Shown: one piece after another, positions 52,259 through 61,571 of the stretch | Layout of the letters: the number at the start of each line of letters is the position of its first letter | Numbering within the stretch: position 1 is the stretch's first letter | Source: CAWGGS01 sp963822095 | GTDB lineage: Bacteria > Desulfobacterota > Desulfobulbia > Desulfobulbales > Desulfocapsaceae | Length of the DNA stretch: 64,000 nucleotides | Assembly (NCBI GenBank): GCA_963822095.1 | Contig: CAWGGS010000008.1 | Span: 34,933-98,932 of the forward strand | Reading direction: 5' to 3' | Made by a program: the position numbers and the translations under genes | Notes under the pieces: generated by a model | What the model was told of the DNA's origin: nothing | Seen by the model: the letters and a program-made list of their open reading frames with translations, nothing else | Databases searched by the model: none

Positions 52259-52966
52259 CTATGCCTTCATTATCAGCATCGTGGAAGGATCCAGTGCAAG
52301 ACTCATCCCCGCATCAACAGCACAGGAAGCACACTTGACAATATCAAGAGATATGTTTTCATTCTCAGGGTTTATCATCAGAACGGTCTCAAAAAGATCC
52401 GCCACCTCGTGACAGGGGGCCTGAACGCCATCGGCACTGACCCTTTCATCCTCTCGATGACAGACCGCTGAGAACCATACCATTTTCAAGCTCTGATCCC
52501 TCATGAAGGTCTTGAGTCCTACCAGAAAATCACGGCTGTCTTCGTTGAAGTCATAGCCGTCGATGATCAGGCATTGCGGCTTATAGATGTCTTGTGCAAC
52601 CAGATCATTGAGTCGTTCCTCCAAAATAGCCGGACTGAAAGACGTCTCTTTGAAGGTCATGATCATCCGGTTGTGCAGAATCTCGGAAATCACCTCATGG
52701 ATGTTTCCGATGTTCTTGTCCTTGGTGATCAGGGAGAGAATATCATTATACCAGCTTTTCGCCTTATCTATGGATTCACCTATCGATACATGCAACACCT
52801 TGTTGCCGCGCATCATCGAATCCAGTGCAATCTGCACCAGGATAGCAGTCTTACCCAAGCCCGCTCTGGACATGACCAGTCCCAGGCTCTGGGTATCCCC
52901 TTTCACCTTTTCTTCCAGACCCAAGGCCCGTAAAGGATTATTTAGCATCAATTCCTCTTTTCCCAT
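52259..52966 (-). CDS. RecA-fold ATPase (DnaB/KaiC-like)
   Basis: 235 residues. Walker A-type MSRAGLGKTAILVQIALDSMMRGNKVLHVSIGES and Walker B-like CLIIDGYDF are present, the pattern of KaiC/RadA/DnaB-type ATPases without the other domains. No partner gene identifies its role. A start at 52966 is used; an in-frame internal ATG seven codons later is also possible. It is followed by a terminator, so it is monocistronic. Confidence 0.7.
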   Translation of the reverse strand: MGKEELMLNNPLRALGLEEKVKGDTQSLGLVMSRAGLGKTAILVQIALDSMMRGNKVLHVSIGESIDKAKSWYNDILSLITKDKNIGNIHEVISEILHNRMIMTFKETSFSPAILEERLNDLVAQDIYKPQCLIIDGYDFNEDSRDFLVGLKTFMRDQSLKMVWFSAVCHREDERVSADGVQAPCHEVADLFETVLMINPENENISLDIVKCASCAVDAGMSLALDPSTMLIMKA

Positions 52967-53068
52967 TGCACTACCTCTTGTACTCTTCGTTATCTTCCCG
53001 TATCGTTGCCGGCAGCAGTCCGGGTTCCTCCCCTGTGAATGGATTTAGAATACCATTCCGGTGACAAT

Positions 53069-55153
53069 TTAGCCCTTATTCTTTTCCTGCTGGTATTTTT
53101 TAATGAGCTCTTCACTGACACTCCGTGGAACCTGCTTGAACGTCGCGAATTCCATGGTAAATTCCGCCTTACCCTGGGTTAGGGAACGGAGGGTGGTCGA
53201 GTAGCCGAACATTTCGGACAGCGGGACTTCAGCCTCTATCACTGTATAGTTACCTTCATCAGTGGTACCGATTATCATACCGCGGCGTTGATTGATGCTG
53301 CCCATAACCGCCCCCTGAAACTCAGTGGGACCTTCGACGGCAACCTTCATAATCGGCTCCATAATCACCGGTTTGGCTTTCAGATATCCTTCCTTAAAGG
53401 CACCGATGGAGGCAAGCTGGAAGGCGATATCGGAGGAATCCACCGCATGGAACGCCCCGTCGTTGATGACACAGCGGACACCGGTGACCGCAGCACCGCA
53501 TAACGAGCCCTTTTCCATGCATTTTTGGAAACCCTTGTCGCAAGAGGGGATATATTCCCGAGGAATCACACCACCTACTATTTTGTCGACAAACTCGTAT
53601 TCGCCCTCCTCGAGGGGTTCGATAAATCCTGCAACCCGGCCGAACTGTCCTGAGCCGCCGGTCTGTTTCTTATGGATGTAGTTGAACTCGGCCCGATTTG
53701 AGATGGTCTCGCGGTAGGCCACCTGCGGAGCCCCCACCTGTACCTCGGCTTTATATTCACGTTTCATCCGTTCGATATAGACATCCAGATGCAGCTCGCC
53801 CATACCGGAAATGATGGTTTCACCGGTCTCGTGATCGACAAAGGCCCGGAATGTCGGATCTTCTTTAGTAAAGCGATTCAATGCCTTGGACATATTGATC
53901 TGAGCCTTGTTGTCGGCCGGAATCACCGCCAGGGAAATAACCGGCTCGGGGATATGCATCGAGGTCATCGAATAGGAGATACGCTCATCGTTGAAGGTGT
54001 CGCCGGAGGCGCAATCAATTCCGAAGAGGGCCACAATATCTCCAGAGCCGCAGAACTCGATCTCCTCCATCTCGTCGGCGTGCATCCGAACCAGTCTGCC
54101 GACTTTGACCTTTTTCCCGGTACGACTGTTGTAGATGGTGTCCCCCTTTCTCAAAATACCCTGATAGGTCCGGACATAGGTCAGCTGGCCATAGCGACCG
54201 TCCTCAAGCTTGAATGCTAACATGACCAGGGGATCGTCCGGATTATTGCTGACCTTGACTTCTGTCTCCCCGTTCTTCAGATCGAGGGCGAAATTCTCGA
54301 CATCGGTCGGACAAGGAAGATAGGATTCCACCGCATCCAGAAGCAACTGAATACCCTTGTTTTTATAGGCAGAACCGACAAAGACCGGTGTAAAGTCCAG
54401 GCTGAGAGTACCCTTTCTGACGGCTTCGTAGATGAGCTTGGTGTCGATCTCACCGTCTTCGAGCATGACCTCCATCAGCTCATCGGAAAACATCGAAATC
54501 TCCTCCAGCAGTGCTTCCCGTTTTTCAGAGGCGACACCTTGCAGATCGTCCGGGATTTCTTCGAAGCGGAGTTTTTCCCCATTTTCACCGTCAAAATAGA
54601 CAGCTTTCATTTCCACCAGATCGACAAGGCCTTTAAGATCGCTTTCCAAACCGATGGGGATCTGCATCAGGTGCGCATTGAGATCCAGTTTTTCACGAAG
54701 TTGCCGGGCAACACGTTCCGGGTTGGCGCCGGTCCGATCACACTTGTTGATAAAGGCAATGCGAGGAACCTTATAGCGGGTCATCTGACGGTTGACCGTT
54801 ATCGACTGGGATTGCACACCACCGACGGAACAGAGGATCAGAATCGCCCCATCCAGCACCCGCAGGGCGCGTTCCACCTCGATGGTGAAATCCACATGGC
54901 CAGGGGTATCGATGATGTTGATTTCAATATCCTTCCAGCTGCAATAGGTAGCGGCGGACTGGATGGTAATGCCTCGTTCCTTTTCCAGCTCCATGGAGTC
55001 CATCTTGGCGCCGACCCCATCTTTACCGCGGACCTCATGGATGGCGTGAATCCTGTTGGTATAAAAAAGGATACGCTCTGTCAGGGTTGTTTTCCCGGAA
55101 TCAATATGTGCACTAATACCGATATTCCGTACCTTGCTTAAATCTTTGCTCAT
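53069..55153 (-). CDS. fusA: Translation elongation factor G (spd/mitochondrial-like subclass)
   Basis: 694 residues, complete five-domain EF-G. G1 is AHIDSGKTTLTERILFYT, with Ser where canonical bacterial EF-G has Ala (AHIDAGKTT); G3 is DTPGHVDF and G4 is NKCD. ALFGIDCASGDTF in domain II also resembles mitochondrial EF-G1 and the bacterial spdEFG1 class. Domain IV is intact (GGSGQFGRV). It translocates ribosomes. The gene is not in an rpsL-rpsG-fusA-tuf operon here, and canonical EF-G may exist elsewhere in the genome. Confidence 0.93.
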   Translation of the reverse strand: MSKDLSKVRNIGISAHIDSGKTTLTERILFYTNRIHAIHEVRGKDGVGAKMDSMELEKERGITIQSAATYCSWKDIEINIIDTPGHVDFTIEVERALRVLDGAILILCSVGGVQSQSITVNRQMTRYKVPRIAFINKCDRTGANPERVARQLREKLDLNAHLMQIPIGLESDLKGLVDLVEMKAVYFDGENGEKLRFEEIPDDLQGVASEKREALLEEISMFSDELMEVMLEDGEIDTKLIYEAVRKGTLSLDFTPVFVGSAYKNKGIQLLLDAVESYLPCPTDVENFALDLKNGETEVKVSNNPDDPLVMLAFKLEDGRYGQLTYVRTYQGILRKGDTIYNSRTGKKVKVGRLVRMHADEMEEIEFCGSGDIVALFGIDCASGDTFNDERISYSMTSMHIPEPVISLAVIPADNKAQINMSKALNRFTKEDPTFRAFVDHETGETIISGMGELHLDVYIERMKREYKAEVQVGAPQVAYRETISNRAEFNYIHKKQTGGSGQFGRVAGFIEPLEEGEYEFVDKIVGGVIPREYIPSCDKGFQKCMEKGSLCGAAVTGVRCVINDGAFHAVDSSDIAFQLASIGAFKEGYLKAKPVIMEPIMKVAVEGPTEFQGAVMGSINQRRGMIIGTTDEGNYTVIEAEVPLSEMFGYSTTLRSLTQGKAEFTMEFATFKQVPRSVSEELIKKYQQEKNKG

Positions 55154-55228
55154 GGCTTCTGCCCTCTACAAGAATCTACCGGCTGAAAAACATCCAGCCC
55201 CCAAACCTTTTCAAAATGGGGAATAATG

Positions 55229-55267
55229 AAAAAAATAAGGAGCTACAGCTATCTGTAACTCCTTATT
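55229..55267 (-). terminator. Terminator of tRNA-Phe
   Basis: AATAAGGAGTTACAG, four-base loop, CTGTAGCTCCTTATT and a T-tract on the minus strand, just after the tRNA 3' end. Confidence 0.88.
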
Positions 55268-55280
55268 CAACAAGCATATC

Positions 55281-55356
<76 letters not shown>

Positions 55357-55374
55357 ACCTCATGTGAAGAGCGT

Positions 55375-55403
55375 TATTTACACGACATCACCTTCGGTGT
55401 CAA
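55375..55403 (-). promoter_or_regulatory. Sigma70 promoter of tRNA-Phe
   Basis: On the minus strand TTGACA (55403-55398), 17-base spacer, TAAATA (55380-55375); starts a transcript ~10 bases before the tRNA. Confidence 0.75.
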
Positions 55404-55432
55404 TACCTTTTCTTCCCCATTTCACCGTCATC

Positions 55433-56257
55433 TCATTTTTTTGGAGGAAGAGTCAGGCCACCGAGATCAAGGTCGAAATCCAGATCGGCATCCATATTCG
55501 TTTCCGAGGATTTCGTAGCCGGGACAGGCTTTACGGGAGGCACCGGGGGGGCAGATTTTTCGCTCTTCGGAGAATCCGACAGGTCGATATCATCCAGAGA
55601 GAGCTCGGCAAAGGTATCTTCTTTGCTCTCCTTTTCCGAGGAGGTGAGAGAAAAACCCTCATCAAAATCATCGAGTTCGAGGTCCATGTTGAAGGTATCC
55701 ATATCCATGCCGGCCTCCTGCGAGGCCTCTCCAAGCGGCTTTTCTTCCTTTTCTGAAAGTGGGGGAGGGGCAAGATCTGAGATATCGGCCAATTCGTCGG
55801 GGAGCTCCATGGCAAAATTTTCTTCCGGCTCACTCTCCTCGATCTTCTCAAGGGATGAGTCTTCAAACTGACTGAGATCGATCTCTATTTCCCTGTCTTC
55901 AGTTTCCTCCTCGTCATCATCCAGGGTGATACGTAATTCCTCGTCATGGTCTTTATCGTCCTGGACCCCGGGTCCATCTGGTGAAAATTCGATCCCCTCT
56001 TCATCCTCTTCAATCAAGATGTCCAAATCAGGGTCGATAACCACTTCCGAATCATCCCCCAGCTCATGGGAAACTGTCTCGAATTCATCCGGGTCCATTC
56101 CCCCCTCTTGATCCGGTGCAAACTGTAGAAACTTCGGGGCAACCGCATTGTAGGTAGTACCATGCATCGACGATCCGATGTCCGTGAGATCTTTACTGCA
56201 ATTAAGACATGTCGCCAGATGATCATATGATATATAACCGCATTTTGGACAACGCAT
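55433..56257 (-). CDS. Zinc-ribbon, highly acidic protein
   Basis: About 274 residues. N-terminal zinc ribbon (MRCPKCGYISYDHLATCLNCSKD), then a long disordered Asp/Glu-rich region with short FxLxL-like repeats (DLDFDLDLGGL near the C-terminus). ATG at 56257 has AGAGGAA upstream. Related proteins occur in Desulfobacterota/Geobacter; the function is unknown, possibly a regulatory or scaffold protein. Predicted to be very acidic. Located downstream of nadC. Confidence 0.75.
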   Translation of the reverse strand: MRCPKCGYISYDHLATCLNCSKDLTDIGSSMHGTTYNAVAPKFLQFAPDQEGGMDPDEFETVSHELGDDSEVVIDPDLDILIEEDEEGIEFSPDGPGVQDDKDHDEELRITLDDDEEETEDREIEIDLSQFEDSSLEKIEESEPEENFAMELPDELADISDLAPPPLSEKEEKPLGEASQEAGMDMDTFNMDLELDDFDEGFSLTSSEKESKEDTFAELSLDDIDLSDSPKSEKSAPPVPPVKPVPATKSSETNMDADLDFDLDLGGLTLPPKK

Positions 56258-56438
56258 AGGAGGTTCCTCTTTTCTAGATATCGACTTTACGTGGGCGTGC
56301 AGGAGGGACACAGTGCAGACCTTGCCAAACTCCGCGAGTACTTTCTGACCTCTATGCTGAATAGTATCGCATATTTTGGCGTCTGGACGCAAGAAATATT
56401 TTCAATAAGAGCAGTTACGTAGGGGGTTGGCGAATCAG

Positions 56439-57299
56439 TTATTGTCCACCAACCGACATGTCCGTATCAAGGAGCCAATCCATGCCGATATCGCATGACG
56501 GCGCCGAATGGGTGAGCGCCCCCACTGAGATGATATCCACTCCGGTGGCGGCAATGTCGGCAACGGTGGCCAGGCTGACCCCTCCGGAAGCTTCGGTAAT
56601 GGATTTTTTATCTATAATATTAACTGCTTTTCGCATCATCTCCAGGTCCATATTGTCCAGCATTATGATATCGACACCGGCTGCCAGACATTCCCGCACC
56701 TGGTCCAGGGTATCCGTCTCCACCTCGACACGGATGGTATGAGGGACCTTTTTTCTGACCCGGGCAACGGCCTCGGCAATCGAGCCGCAGGCTGCGATAT
56801 GATTGTCTTTAATAAGCACCCCATCCGTCAGATTGAAACGATGGTTGTACCCGCCGCCCACACTGACCGCGTATTTTTCCAGCAGACGCAGACCGGGGGT
56901 GGTTTTCCGGGTGTCGGTGATCCGGGCTCGATGCGGCTTGACCATCTCCACAAAACTCCTGGTGATGGTTGCAATCCCGCAAAGCCGTTGCAAGAGGTTG
57001 AGTGCCGTTCTCTCCGCCTTGAGCATATCGACCACCGATCCTGATATGGTAAGCATGACATCACCTTCCAGGACGGCCGTCCCATCCTCCAGTCCCCCTG
57101 TGACCTCGATTGCCGGATTCTGGACCCGGAAGACCTCGGCGGCAACCTCCACACCAGCAGCGATACAACTCTCACGGGCAACAAGGCGGGCTTTCCCGGC
57201 CTGGAACGGATCGAATATCGATTCGCTGGTCAAATCGCCCCGGCCGATATCCTCGGTCAGAAAAGAACGGATCATTGTCTGCAATTGATTTTTGTCCAT
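56439..57299 (-). CDS. nadC: Nicotinate-nucleotide pyrophosphorylase (carboxylating)
   Basis: 286 residues. LTEDIGRGDLTSE, ERTALNLLQRLCGIAT, ITDTRKTTPGLRLLEKYAVSVGGGYNHRFNLTDGVLIKDNHI and VDIISVGALTHSAPSCDIGMDW are the full NadC signature. It makes nicotinate mononucleotide from quinolinate and PRPP in NAD synthesis. 27 bases downstream of valS. Confidence 0.97.
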   Translation of the reverse strand: MDKNQLQTMIRSFLTEDIGRGDLTSESIFDPFQAGKARLVARESCIAAGVEVAAEVFRVQNPAIEVTGGLEDGTAVLEGDVMLTISGSVVDMLKAERTALNLLQRLCGIATITRSFVEMVKPHRARITDTRKTTPGLRLLEKYAVSVGGGYNHRFNLTDGVLIKDNHIAACGSIAEAVARVRKKVPHTIRVEVETDTLDQVRECLAAGVDIIMLDNMDLEMMRKAVNIIDKKSITEASGGVSLATVADIAATGVDIISVGALTHSAPSCDIGMDWLLDTDMSVGGQ

Positions 57300-57326
57300 G
57301 GGAATTCTCTTCTTTTGGCAAAGACC

Positions 57327-59993
57327 TTAGGGTTCGATTTCTTTGAGCCTCTTTTCCGCCTCGGCAATCTTTTCCATGCGGGCATCGAGGGTGGATTTTT
57401 TTTCCTTTTCCTTTTCGACGACATCGGCCGGGGCATTGGCCAGGAATTTGGCATTGGCCAGTTTCCCATTGATCTGTTTGAGCTTCACCTCGACCTTTTC
57501 CCTCTCTTTCTTCAGCTTGGCAAGTTCCACACCCACATCGACCAGGCCTTTCAACGGTACATAGATCTCAATATCACCGGCAATGAAAGTCGCCGCATCG
57601 GCAGGTTTGGTGCTTTCGGACTGAACAACAAATCCCGACAGCCGGGTCAGATCGCTCACCGCAGGCGCGAATTTTTCAAGCAACTCTGCTTTCCCGGGTT
57701 CAGGACAGACAACATAGGCCTCAATCTTCATCGATGGATGGATTTCCGCTTCGGAACGGATGTTACGGATACCGGTGATGATTCCCATCAACAGCTCCAT
57801 CTCCTCTTCTGCAGTATCGTCGAACCAGTCTTCACGCAGGACGGGAAAGTCTGAGATCATAAGAGGCCGACGATCCCCCGGCAGCACACTCCAGATTTCC
57901 TCGGTGACAAAGGGGGTGATGGGATGGATCAGCTTCAGGATGGTCTCGAGCACCACCAGGAGTGCGCCTTTGGCCGTGTGCTTGAGTCCCTCATCTTTTC
58001 CGAACAGATCCGCCTTGATCCACTCCACGTACCAGTCGCAAAATTCCCGCCATATAAACTGGTAGATGGCGGATGCAGCCTCATTGAAATGGTATTCGTC
58101 GAGACCACGCCGAACCTCCCCGATGGTCCTGGCGGTACGGCTCAGGATCCAACGGTGGACAAGCGGCAATGCGGCGGGATCGGCAATCGCCTGCCGTTCC
58201 GAGCCGTCACAGTCACCTAGATGCATCATCGCAAAGCGGGCAGCATTCCAGAGCTTATTGATAAAATGGCGGTACCCTTCGATCCGCTCCTCGTCGAGGC
58301 GGACCTCCCGACCCTGGGCCGCAAAAGCGATCAATGTGAAACGCAGGGCATCGGTGCCGTATTCAGCCATGACCACCAGGGGATCTATGACATTGCCGGT
58401 GGATTTGGACATCTTTTTCCCATGTTTGTCTCGGACCAGGGCATGAAGATAGACATCGTGAAACGGAACCTCGTCCATGAAGTGCAGGCCCATCATCATC
58501 ATCCGGGCCACCCAGAAAAAGATGATATCGAAGCTGGTGATGAGCACCGAGGTCGGATAGAAGGTTGCAAGCTCGGGGGTCTTCTCCGGCCACCCCATGG
58601 TCGAAAAGGGCCAGAGGGCCGAGGAAAACCAGGTATCCAGGACATCCGTCTCCTGGACTATGCTTTTTGAGCCGCATTTCGGGCAGCATTCGGGATCGAG
58701 GGATTCGACGATCAGTTCATTGCAATCACTGCAGGTCCAGGCCGGGATGCGGTGTCCCCACCAGATCTGACGGGAAATACACCAATCTCGGATATCGTTC
58801 ATCCAGCCGTAGAAGTTGTTGTACCAGGTCTTGGGGTAGAGGTTGATGCGACCGTCGCGAACCGCGGCCACGGCCTTGTCGGCCAGCGGTTTCACAGACA
58901 CGAACCACTGTAGCGAAGTTGTCTGCTCGACCACGGTCTTACAGCGATAGCAGTGGCCGACCGCATGATCAAGATCGTCTATGTGGTCGAGGAGTCCCTG
59001 ACTCTTCAGGTCTTCAACCACCTTCTTCCGGCAGGCAAAACGATCAAGCCCCTGATAGCTGCCGGCCGCCTCGTTCATGACCCCTTCTTCGTCCATCACC
59101 TTCAACAGCGGCAGATCATGCCGTTTTCCGATCTCATAGTCGTTCCGGTCATGGGACGGAGTGACCTTCAAGGCGCCCGTTCCGAACTCCCTCTGCACAT
59201 GGTGATCGTAAATAACAGGCACAACCCGATCGGTGAGCGGTAATTTGATGCCTATCCCCGACAGGCCGCTGTAGCGCTCATCATCGGGATGAGCCGCCAC
59301 CGCAGTATCTCCGAGCATGGTCTCCGGTCGGGTGGTGGCCACGACCAGATACCCCGAACCATCGGCATAGGGATAGCGAATATAATAGAGCCTTCCCTTG
59401 GTCTCCTCATGCTCCACTTCGTCATCGGCAAGCGCCGTCTTGCAGCGTGGGCACCAGTTGACGATGTAATCGCCTTTGTAGATCAGATTTTCCTTATAGA
59501 GCCGGACAAAGACCTCACGGACCGCGGCGGAAAGGCCGGAATCCATTGTAAATCGCTCACGTTCCCAGTCGCAGGAGCAACCGAGACGCTTGAGCTGCCT
59601 GATAATGGTACCACCTTTCTCTTCACGCCACTGCCAGACTCGCTCGATAAAGGCATCCCGACCGAGGTCATGTCGGCTTTTCCCTTCACTCGCCAGCTGC
59701 TTTTCAACGACATTCTGGGTCGCAATCCCAGCATGATCGGTTCCCGGAACCCAAAGGGTGTTGTGCCCGCACATCCTATGATACCGGGTAAGCACATCCT
59801 GCATGGTATTGTTGAGGGCATGGCCCACATGGAGGACTCCCGTAACATTCGGAGGGGGAATAACGATGGAAAACGAGGGTTTTCCATCTTCCATCCTTGC
59901 AGAAAAGCACCCCAGTTCCTGCCAGCGGGCAAGCCATTTTTCTTCAACCTCGGAAAACACATATCCTTTGCTCAACAGATTATTATCACTCAT
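57327..59993 (-). CDS. valS: Valyl-tRNA synthetase
   Basis: 888 residues, complete class Ia synthetase. HIGH-type PPPNVTGVLHVGHALNN, the editing (CP1) domain with TTRPETMLGDTAVAAHPDD, KMSKS as KKMSKSTGN, and a C-terminal coiled-coil (ELAKLKKEREKVEVKLKQINGKL). Charges tRNA-Val and proof-reads threonine. Heads the valS-nadC unit. Confidence 0.98.
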   Translation of the reverse strand: MSDNNLLSKGYVFSEVEEKWLARWQELGCFSARMEDGKPSFSIVIPPPNVTGVLHVGHALNNTMQDVLTRYHRMCGHNTLWVPGTDHAGIATQNVVEKQLASEGKSRHDLGRDAFIERVWQWREEKGGTIIRQLKRLGCSCDWERERFTMDSGLSAAVREVFVRLYKENLIYKGDYIVNWCPRCKTALADDEVEHEETKGRLYYIRYPYADGSGYLVVATTRPETMLGDTAVAAHPDDERYSGLSGIGIKLPLTDRVVPVIYDHHVQREFGTGALKVTPSHDRNDYEIGKRHDLPLLKVMDEEGVMNEAAGSYQGLDRFACRKKVVEDLKSQGLLDHIDDLDHAVGHCYRCKTVVEQTTSLQWFVSVKPLADKAVAAVRDGRINLYPKTWYNNFYGWMNDIRDWCISRQIWWGHRIPAWTCSDCNELIVESLDPECCPKCGSKSIVQETDVLDTWFSSALWPFSTMGWPEKTPELATFYPTSVLITSFDIIFFWVARMMMMGLHFMDEVPFHDVYLHALVRDKHGKKMSKSTGNVIDPLVVMAEYGTDALRFTLIAFAAQGREVRLDEERIEGYRHFINKLWNAARFAMMHLGDCDGSERQAIADPAALPLVHRWILSRTARTIGEVRRGLDEYHFNEAASAIYQFIWREFCDWYVEWIKADLFGKDEGLKHTAKGALLVVLETILKLIHPITPFVTEEIWSVLPGDRRPLMISDFPVLREDWFDDTAEEEMELLMGIITGIRNIRSEAEIHPSMKIEAYVVCPEPGKAELLEKFAPAVSDLTRLSGFVVQSESTKPADAATFIAGDIEIYVPLKGLVDVGVELAKLKKEREKVEVKLKQINGKLANAKFLANAPADVVEKEKEKKSTLDARMEKIAEAEKRLKEIEP

Positions 59994-60218
59994 TCCTCTG
60001 CCCTGATCATTATCATTTGCTTTATTTCAACGCTAAAAAGCCACACAACTCCGACATGCGGATCACCTCCTGCCAAGAGTCGTATCCGGCACCGGGGGTC
60101 TCCGGCAAGTAATCCCAGACACTACTCTAAGACACCTTCTCACTTCAAGATTTTTATTGCAGAGTGAACAATCCCGACATGGTCTGTAAAAAGAGGCTCC
60201 CCCGTCTTTTCCCCGGTA

Positions 60219-61313
60219 CTATCTGACAGTCCAGGGTTTGGGTAAAAAGATATGCTCGTAGAGACCCAGGGCATAGCGGTCGGTCATTCCGGCAATGAAA
60301 TCGCAAACCCGGCGGTGGGCGGTTTTTTCATCGGGCCACTGTTCTCTATCACCCATTCGCTCCCAATACAGCCCCCGTCTCTTCACCAGACCGTTGTCCA
60401 GAAAATAGGCATAAAGATCGCGGATGATTCTCTGGGCCTTCTCGAATTCCTTGTGCACCAGATGAAAGCGATAGACATTCTCGTAGAGGAAAGCCCGAAG
60501 GTCGGTGATGGCCTCCAGCATCCGCTCACTGAGATGGATCCGGCCGTCATCCTTGGTCAGGGTCTCGACAATCAGATCGCGGACCATATTGCTGATCCGT
60601 GTTGAATGGCGATCGCCGATTACTTTTTTGATTGCTTTCGGAAGATCAGATTCTTTCAAGATTCCGGCCCGGAAGGCATCGTCCATATCATGATTGACAT
60701 AGGCAACGATATCGGCGATACGAACGATCTGGCCCTCCAGGGTGACAGCCAATTCGGACGAATCCGTCGGCAGGATATCATTGCGGCCTTTGGAATGCCT
60801 GACCATACCGTTGCGGACCTCGAAGGAAAGATTCAGCCCCTTGCCGTCATTTTCGAGAAAATCAACCACCCGAAGGCTATGAACATAATGCCGGAAACCG
60901 CCAGGGTGCAATTCATTCAAGGTTGCCTCTCCGGCATGACCGAAAGGGGTGTGGCCAAGATCATGGCCGAGTGCAATGGCTTCGGTCAGGGCCTCGTTCA
61001 AACAGAGGGCGGAAGTCATGGTCCTGGCAATCTGGGAGACCTCGAGGACATGGGTAAGCCGTGTCCGGTAATGATCTCCTGTGGGAGCAAGAAATACCTG
61101 GGTTTTATATTTCAACCTGCGGAAGGTCTTGGAATGGGTGATACGATCCCGATCTCTTTGAAAGGCCAGGCGAATGTCTGTTTCCTGTTCCTCCTCGCGG
61201 AATCGTCGTCCCCGCGAGTTTTTGCTGAGCATGGCATGCCGGGAGAGAATCTGCTCCTCCCTCTCCTCGAGCTGCCTCTTGATCGATTTCCCGATAACAG
61301 GTGTAAAGCCCAT
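60219..61313 (-). CDS. dGTPase-like HD-domain phosphohydrolase
   Basis: 364 residues. RLAFQRDRDRITHSKTFRRLKYKTQVF, then HD residues in RLTHVLEVSQIARTM and LGHDLGHTPFGHAGE, followed by MDDAFRAG. This is the deoxyguanosinetriphosphate triphosphohydrolase-like family, hydrolysing dNTPs to nucleoside and triphosphate. ATG at 61313; no neighbouring operon partner. Confidence 0.93.
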   Translation of the reverse strand: MGFTPVIGKSIKRQLEEREEQILSRHAMLSKNSRGRRFREEEQETDIRLAFQRDRDRITHSKTFRRLKYKTQVFLAPTGDHYRTRLTHVLEVSQIARTMTSALCLNEALTEAIALGHDLGHTPFGHAGEATLNELHPGGFRHYVHSLRVVDFLENDGKGLNLSFEVRNGMVRHSKGRNDILPTDSSELAVTLEGQIVRIADIVAYVNHDMDDAFRAGILKESDLPKAIKKVIGDRHSTRISNMVRDLIVETLTKDDGRIHLSERMLEAITDLRAFLYENVYRFHLVHKEFEKAQRIIRDLYAYFLDNGLVKRRGLYWERMGDREQWPDEKTAHRRVCDFIAGMTDRYALGLYEHIFLPKPWTVR

Positions 61314-61543
61314 AACTCTTCTCTATCTATGCAACAATGAAACAATAAGCCTTAGTTTTTTCCCTTCTCTCTTTACACACCATGCACTGTTAGCGCAAGG
61401 AAGAAAGGTATATCAGCAAGATAAAGAAGTAAATTGCTTTTTCCCTGAAAACAGAGCTCCGATGGTCTGCTCTGCGGTCTTGACGGCGGTTTTTTCCAAC
61501 AGATGGACTTCAACAAAACCACTTTTTTGCATAAGAGATATCT

Positions 61544-61560
61544 GATCCCTTCCAGGGATC
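61544..61560 (-). other. Hairpin downstream of the methyltransferase gene
   Basis: GATCCCT-TCC-AGGGATC, perfect 7-bp stem with a three-base loop, 12 bases after the methyltransferase stop (minus). No T-tract, so a terminator role is uncertain. Confidence 0.35.
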
Positions 61561-61571
61561 GCTCCTCCTAT

